From Mugil cephalus (lineage: Eukaryota; Chordata; Actinopteri; Mugiliformes; Mugilidae), in contig NC_061788.1 in the NCBI RefSeq assembly GCF_022458985.1, forward strand, positions 716,499-780,498: a DNA stretch of 64,000 bases, read 5' to 3'. The notes beneath the pieces were generated by a model. That model saw only the letters and a program-made list of their open reading frames with translations. It was not told where the DNA came from and searched no databases. Shown here one piece after another: positions 58,046-64,000 of the stretch. How positions within the stretch are numbered: position 1 is the stretch's first letter; every line of letters starts with the position of its first letter. Position numbers and translations under genes: made by a program.

Positions 58046-60780
58046 CACTTCTGATTTTTTTCTCTACGCCACCTCTGTCATCTCTCGCCATGTCCGGCTC
58101 AGACTAGAAGTCACTTGTGATGCTGATTCAACACGCAAATTATTAAACTTTGGCAACAACTGCAGGTTACTGATAAGGTCAAATTAAGCAGGAGGTGTAA
58201 CTGAATTAACCCATCATCTGAGAATCTGAGAATCTCCTCAATTAATTCAAGTTTATAATGTTCCATCTTCAATCTGTCTTGCTTAGTTTTGTGTTTCATC
58301 ACTTCCTGTTCTGTTCTTTGCTTTAACACCTCCACCTCTAATTATCTTTGTTGTATCAGTTCCACGTGTTGCATTTGCATCATTAATAGTTCTCTTTGCT
58401 GTTCAAATCTTAGATTTGTCATTGAGGACATACACACACTAGACAATTGCTTGGGCTTTTCAGCGACCAAAATTCCCTCTTCCATCAAATTGGCTTTAGG
58501 AATGCTCTTCACTGTATCCTTAAAACAATTTCAGTTCGAAGGATACAGTCCATTCAGTCCAATTTCAGTTTTATAATGGTCTGCAATGTGTAGCATCTGC
58601 TCTTTCATACACTGTTCAACAATGTTTCAGAATTAAACAGTCCACAACAGACTCAGTTCAACTAAAAGTGTTTATACCCATATAATCAGAGACCAACAGA
58701 CACTAACTCTAACGCCGTTTCCGTTACTGTAAATTAAATGGGGTGCATTACTTGGTTCTCAGCCACGGGAGCCGCAAAGCTGTTTTTTTTTTTGTTTGTT
58801 TTTTTTGGCAAGGAGAGGAGGGAGGGGTTAAACCATACAATAAGCCAATCAGAGGCAATGTTCTGTTTATATCACAATCACACCTACACCCAACCAGAAG
58901 AACTGGCATCATCGCTGAATGTGGAGAAAAAGATGTGAGCCGTCACCGGTTGGACCGGGTCGACCCGGGTTTTTCTCTCTGACTCATATCTGCCTGTTAC
59001 ATTCTGACTCGACGGCCTGACAGACTGGATCATTGTAGAAGCTCCAACTCAAAAACAAGTTTTGGTCTTCTCCCATAAAGACTGATCTCTGAAGGCCAGA
59101 GATTGTTGATCCTTTTTTTTAATCAAACAAATCAAATGTGTTGTTACACGATGGTTAATGAAGCTCATAGATGAACAGTGACTGTGTTTATATCCAGCTT
59201 GTACATTAATCTCACACTTTAACCATCATGGCAGCGCTCTGCATCTGAGGAAAAGGGGGGATTTGGTGGCAGATATCAGGCTCTGAACAGGACACAGTGA
59301 TTTATTCTAATATCAGCAAACAGAACAAATACAGATGATTGGCACTATTTACAGGATGCCCGTAGGTCCAAGAATTAATTAATTAATTAGTTATTTCATT
59401 ATATGTTGCATAACCAAATTTTGTGTGGAATCTCCTGAATAAATTACTTAAAATATAAAACTCCTTGGACTGCAAAAACAAAATGAGTCCATCAGAGATC
59501 TATATCAGAAACATTAGACCACATCAACAGTTTGTTTCATTCTGTGATAAAAAAATAAATAAATAAATAAAATTAAAAAAAAAGATGTTCACAGGAAACA
59601 ACAGTAGAGAAGGATCTGAGGATCCTCTCAGCTGTAAAGAACAACCCCCAAACAAGGAACAACATTCTTTAACAAGTCAAACTAGCTTGGCTTTAGCTTT
59701 GTTCGACACTTTCCCTCAATGAATCAAATGTATTTAAGCCAACAGTCACAAAGAACAACTATTCTGTCTCCATACGTATATATGTTCATATCTGCATACA
59801 TTCAATTAAAAGAGAGAGATACAGAAATAATAGAGCTGTAGTTAATAATGTGTCCTAGATTTCTCATCTCTCCAGTGAATCAGACCTGAACCTCTGCTGC
59901 TCTGAATCTACTGTGTCACCTGGTATCTGAAGCCAATAATCTATCAGCACTGCTCAGCTTCCTAAGTTTGTGTTCTCACGCTACATTCTTTTCTTTTGTT
60001 GAAGACATTTCATGGTGTGTGTCTGTCTTCATCTAATAACTGTCAATCACAGTTTGTTCCAGTCAATAGGAAATAAACTCTGTTCATCAGGTAGTTCCAC
60101 ATTGTTGGTGTCAAAGGTTCCAGACTGTTCCAATGAATAATAAATAAACTTTATTCTGAATACTCTTTTTTCCAAGATGTACCAATTCAACTATATAAAA
60201 GTACTCAGTCTCTCTTATATTATAATATATTCTCTTCTATTTAATTATATTCAGTGACTTAATGCTAAGTAATGTGATGAGCTTAAGGAGGTAGGAGAGT
60301 TTCTATGAAATCATGTGACCTCCTCTCTCCTGACAGACCTGATCCATTCAATGACTTTAAATTAAACCCTTTAATTTTCTAAAAGATGTTTTATGTCAGA
60401 ATGAGATGAAGGGTTTAATGTGCTCCTGCCTCTGGTCCTCGTCAGCACACGTGCAGCTGAGTTCTGTAATAATTGAAGATTTGAAATACTCTTTCTGGGA
60501 AGACCAGAGAGCAGGGCATTACAATAATCTAACTAACAGGAGATAAAAGCATCAGCACCTCCGTACTGGCCTGAGAGACATCTTTGCCCAGGACTGTCAT
60601 AATTTAAAACAAAACAAAAAAAAAGTATATAGTTTTTATTCGGCTGCAACCGTATCTGAGACATGAAACGTGGCCCATTGGTTGATTTTCTTGAAGGACA
60701 CCGCACTCGTTGGCCCCTCCCCTCCCTCCTGATCATTTGTCCTGACCAGAGGTGAAGGGAGTGTGGTGGCTGTAGTCGAG
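58046..60780. other. Unassigned 2.7 kb
   Basis: Minus-strand text at 58111-58640 is helix-forming and Lys/Glu/Gln-rich (MKHKTKQDRLKMEHYKLELI), reminiscent of gag-type retroelement proteins but not identified. T-rich runs lie near 58780 and A-rich runs near 59550. 59100-60530 is AT-rich without features seen. Confidence 0.3.
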
Positions 60781-60909
60781 ATGGACGGAAAAAAACATAA
60801 ACAGAAAAGCTCGGGGGAAAAAATGAAAATACTGAAAGAGGATTCAGCAAAATGTGCTAAAATAAGGGACATGTTTGCTGCTACCACAAGCTCAGCGGTG
60901 CAGCAGTAA
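60781..60909 (+). pseudogene. Transposase-like N-terminus (hAT/ZMYM1-like)
   Basis: The ATG at 60781 opens MDGKKHKQKSSGEKMKILKE and KIRDMFAA, like the Lys-rich N-terminus of TTF-finger hAT transposases (the 'zinc finger MYM-type 1-like' group). A stop follows at 60907, with acidic/Gln-rich text open in another frame to about 61080. It is cut by the hAT element at 61088. Confidence 0.45.
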
Positions 60910-61087
60910 CTAACCCTAGCTAACCCTAACCCAGCAGTCCCGGACCCGGCGACGAGTGCACAGGTGGTGGTGGTTGGAGGAGAGTTAGCGGAGGAGGAGA
61001 AGGAGGGAAAGGATGATGACCAGAGAGACGTGACCCAGCAGCAGCAGGGACAGACTGAGGTCAGAGCAGCCACTGAAATGTTTAGAG

Positions 61088-62097
61088 CAGGCATGTCAAA
61101 CATACGGCCCGCGGGCCGGACCTGGCCCGTTGTTTCATTTAATCCGGCCCGGCATAAATTTCTGAGTATGTCAAAAAAAGAAGCGAGTCTCTAGCTAATT
61201 TCTATTAAAAGTTGTGATTTTTTAAAATAAATACAAACCAAATGCTCCCTCCGGCCGCTAGAGGGCAGTAAATGTGTAAAAGCGCTCACGTCAAGCATGC
61301 GGCACTGACACGAGTTAGTCACAGGAAATAAACATTCGCAACGTGATGTGTCCAAGTAAAAATAAACCGGCAATCTTGCTTCACCATTCACCTACTAAAC
61401 AAGTTATCGGTCAACACACCCTTCCCAAAATGGCACTGTCAAAAAAAAGAAGAGTGGACACGGGGTGCAGAGTTTTCCAGGAGAAATGGACCGAGAAGTA
61501 TTTATTCACAGAAGTGAATGCAAAACCAGTGTGCTTGGTATGTAATCAGCAAGTTGCAGTGTTCAAAGAGTTTAATATTCGGCGCCACTCATCATAAAGA
61601 CAAGTATGTCATATTAAAGACAATTAATATTGTGCAGTATATTCTCAGCTTCAGTAGGCCCAGCCTAGTAGTTTGATCTGATGTAGTCTGATCCTATTGC
61701 CCATGCACTGCTATAACTTTTTTATTTATTTATTTTATTTTATTTTGTATTTCTTTTTTCATTTATTTCAAAGCAGTATGACAATTAAGGCGAAAATATA
61801 TTTTTTATAGCTCCCACTTGAGTTTGTTTAGTGTGGTGAGTTGGTTCAGGTGTAAAACTGCATTCACTCAACTGTTAAAATAAACCAGTTGTTAACACAT
61901 TCACGGCCAAACATGAAAAATCATTTTTTCCCATTGTTTTTGAATAAATGTGTTGTGCTTAGAAAAGATCCCTTGTCATCCGTGATTATAATATGTATGA
62001 ATGATAAAGCATAGTACTGAAAAACAAAGCTAAATATTTGGAGTTGACATTCTTTTACTGATCCGGCCCCAGAGCCAAACTGAGTTTGACATGCCTG
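61088..62097 (+). mobile_element. hAT (Charlie-like) element with BED finger remnant (1010 bp)
   Basis: Ends CAGGCATGTCAAAC and GTTTGACATGCCTG are perfect inverted repeats. The flanks GTTTAGAG (61080-61087) and ATTTAGAG (62098-62105) form an 8 bp target duplication with one mismatch. Inside, 61343-61597 encodes the transposase N-terminus. The rest of the transposase is deleted. It is the likely coding relative of the MITE at 41436-41763. Confidence 0.9.
61343..61597 (+). pseudogene. hAT transposase N-terminal BED zinc-finger fragment
   Basis: The frame contains MALSKKRRVDTGCRVFQEKW, TEKYLFTEVNAKPVCLVCNQ and VAVFKEFNIRRH, i.e. CLVC ... H, the first part of a BED-type C2H2 finger as in Charlie-like hAT transposases and their domesticated relatives. 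A small deletion after RRH shifts the frame to a stop before the second His, so the finger is incomplete. The inner ATG (61431) is the likely original start. Confidence 0.8.
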
Positions 62098-62489
62098 ATT
62101 TAGAGAATCAACTATGAAAATGTTATTGGATGTGTTCACTAAACAGTATCTGGGGAAATCGTAGCTTATATGCAAATGATCAACCTAGGGAATTATTATA
62201 GGCTACATTACTAATTTATTTAGTCAGACTTAAAACATGCATAATAATGGCAGCCTATAGGGCTTATGTACACAACCTAGTTCTACCTTTTTTAATATGA
62301 TTACTCTCTTCCATGTAGGCTACTGCACTTTATTTTAGTTTTTGAAACTTCTCAATGTGCACATACATCCTCTGGTATGGTGTGTGCTTACACATAGCCT
62401 GTAAATCACCATGGTGGGCCGCCAGGGATCAAAAAAGCCAGGGCCATTTTTTGGTCCCAGTCCACCCTGATCGTTACAGTAACCCGTTA

Positions 62490-62830
62490 CTTTGTAACTC
62501 GTTACCCCATCTTGGCCACGACAAACCTATCTCTTGGCAACATTTGGTTAATTTGACCTTTAGTGTCCCATTTTCATGCTCCTCTGCGCCTCCTGATTGC
62601 TGGTGGTAGGAGCAGTGTGTTTCAAAATGAAGTTGTTCAGACAGCTGTGTTAGAAGTGTGTTCACAAAAAAGATTTCTGGTATACCCCATCGGGGAATAA
62701 TTTCTGTCAGCAAGGCCTTGGCCACTACTGAGGCTGTTGCGTTTTTTTGCTGGGAAAGCTTCCACCCATTTCGAAAACATGTCAACCATCTCAAGGCAGT
62801 TAATTCACTTGGCTCTGCTGTGTTTCTTGT
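62490..62830 (-). pseudogene. Retroviral-type integrase core fragment (endogenous, broken)
   Basis: The minus strand reads VVAKALLTEIIPRWGIPEIF then HCSYHQQSGGAEEHENGTLK, the conserved integrase-core region of retroviruses and Gypsy elements around the last catalytic Glu (family pattern 'YHPQSxGxxExxN'). The Asp expected after IPEIF is not present. Adjacent pol and env sequence were not found. It may come from the same group as the gag relic at 52-54 kb, but this cannot be shown here. Confidence 0.75.
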
Positions 62831-62859
62831 CCAGGTCGGCCTGGTGACAGAGGTGTAGA

Positions 62860-63494
62860 TCTCTGTGTTTTATTTTTTAATCTGGTGTGGTACAGGAGCA
62901 GTAGAAGGTGTTTGACAGAGAGCCTGAGTTCTCATTCAGATGCGCAGATGTTCCTGTGTCTGCCAGCAGAGGGCGCCACCCACTAACTCTAACTCCTCTC
63001 CCTCTGGTTCCATCATCTCTGTCAGAGTCACTGCAGGAACAGAGTTAAAGTCGGCTGATACTGATTAATCTCGTCTCCTCCTCAGAGATCAGACCTGAGC
63101 CTCTAACATGGACCGTGAGCTCTGAAGACTCTGTAAAGACTCAGTAAAGACTCACATGTGATCAGATGTGATCATATGTTCTAGAAACACCTGGTCTGAC
63201 TCAGAGCTGCAGGGACATGGTGATAAACTAAAACACAGATTCCTCCGTTCAGAGTCTGATGAACTCATTAATATTAAATAGTAGAAGTTTCCTTCTTGGA
63301 CAGAGAATAAATCTCTCGCCTCTGTTTTTGTTTTTTCCTCTGTCCTTGTTTTTGTTTCCTAGCTCCTTGTGTTCTGGCCTTCGAGGATGGAAATGAGCTT
63401 CAGAGTAAAACCTGGTTTATTTGGCTTCAAAGACGCGTCATGAATTAGAAAAAACAAGCAAAGAAGATTAGATTTATCCCGTTTCCCTTCATTT
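62860..63494. other. Intergenic, right end
   Basis: No gene seen. A pyrimidine tract with CAG near 63085 followed by ATGGACCGTGAG resembles an acceptor and start, but the frame stops within a few codons. Confidence 0.3.
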
Positions 63495-64000
63495 ATTTCC
63501 TTTCCTTCCTTCCTTCCTTCCTTCCTTCCTTCCTTCCTTCCTTCCTTCTTTTCATTTATTTCCTTCCTTCCTTCCTTCCTTCCTTCCTTCTTTTCATTTA
63601 TTTCCTTCCTTCCTTCCTTCCTTCCTTCCTTCCTTCCTTCCTTCCTTCCTTCTGTTCATTTATTTCCTTCCTTCCTTCCTTCCTTCCTTCCTTCCTTCTG
63701 TTCATTTATTTCCTTCCTTCCTCTCTTCCTTCCTTCCTTTCCTTCCTTCCTTCCTTCCTTCCTTGTTTGCATTTTTTTCCTTCCTTTCCTTCCTTCCTTC
63801 CTTTCCTTCCTTCCTTCTGTTCATTTATTTCCTTCCTTCCTCTCTTCCTTCCTTCCTTTCCTTCCTTCCTTCCTTTCATTTCTTTCCTTCCTTCCTTCCT
63901 TCCTTCCTTCCTTCCTTCCTTCCTTCCTTTCATTTCCTTCCTTCTTTTCAAATATTTCCTTCCTTCCTTCCTTCCTTCCTTCCTTCCTTCCTTCCTTCCT
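63495..64000. repeat. (CCTT)n tract to the window end
   Basis: About 500 bp of CCTT/TTCC units interrupted at intervals by TTCATTTATTT and CTCTTCC variants, giving a higher-order pattern. It is a pure pyrimidine strand over long runs and continues past the window end. Long frames in it are artefacts. Confidence 0.95.

Noticed and set aside
62874..63200. Possible first exon of a gene right of the integrase fragment
   Set aside because: An acceptor-like site and ATG near 63085-63110 are followed by a stop within a few codons.
63706..63951. Lys/Glu/Arg/Gly-rich 81-codon frame
   Set aside because: Produced entirely by the CCTT microsatellite.

Overview
The window is vertebrate nuclear DNA, almost certainly from a teleost fish. 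The evidence is spliced genes with GT/AG borders, a ribosomal-protein gene hosting box C/D snoRNAs, a MFHAS1 orthologue, fish-type immune GTPases, and a dense load of fish transposon families (hAT, Tc1/mariner, Merlin, Rex3/RTE-like, L2/CR1-like LINEs, retroviral pieces). There is no bacterial or phage content.

Region 1 (1-12.65 kb) is a recent tandem duplication. Each unit has an apolipoprotein-L-like gene on + (CDS 238-972 and 6942-7715) followed by rpl17 on -. The right-hand rpl17 is complete: seven exons, 184 codons, first exon with a pyrimidine-rich TOP-like start. The left-hand rpl17 stops inside exon 4 at about 5467 and is a promoterless 3' remnant with intact-looking exons 5-7. SNORD58-like snoRNAs sit in the introns: three in the intact gene, two in the remnant.

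Region 2 (14.1-29.5 kb) is mfhas1 on -. One large exon (26147-29048) carries the LRR, ROC and C-terminal parts. A second coding exon (15974-16104) supplies the last conserved ~43 residues. They are separated by a ~10 kb intron holding two short TIR elements and many simple repeats. A likely 1.8 kb 3' UTR lies below 15973, and a GC-rich 5' region with microsatellites above 29.1 kb.

Region 3 (31.3-46.2 kb) holds two paralogous AIG1/GIMAP-like GTPase genes on - (32339-33772 and 43793-45253). Each has an N-terminal P-loop GTPase domain, a coiled coil, a Cys/His cluster and a second coiled coil. Their flanks are also duplicated. After duplication, copy 1's upstream flank received a 1.23 kb Merlin-type transposon; the empty site survives beside copy 2. 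The ~10 kb between the copies holds an LTR-like unit, unexplained low-copy sequence and a decayed LINE, itself hit by a solo LTR and a hAT MITE.

Region 4 (46.5-64 kb) is a transposon graveyard: a hAT relic inside a long inverted repeat, Tc1 copies on both strands, a Rex3-like fragment, a broken endogenous retrovirus with gag and nucleocapsid traces plus an inserted unknown 67-codon ORF, an internally deleted LINE, a hAT element carrying a BED finger inserted beside another transposase-like start, a retroviral integrase fragment, and a 500 bp CCTT tract to the end. A TATA-plus-donor signal at 57.05-57.14 kb may be the 5' exon of a minus-strand gene, possibly the second GTPase.

No clearly new multi-gene system was found. 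The strongest leads are the paired GTPases with an unusual Cys/His module, the apol-rpl17 duplication with duplicated snoRNAs, the paralogous empty site that dates the Merlin insertion, and the unknown ORF inserted in the retroviral gag.
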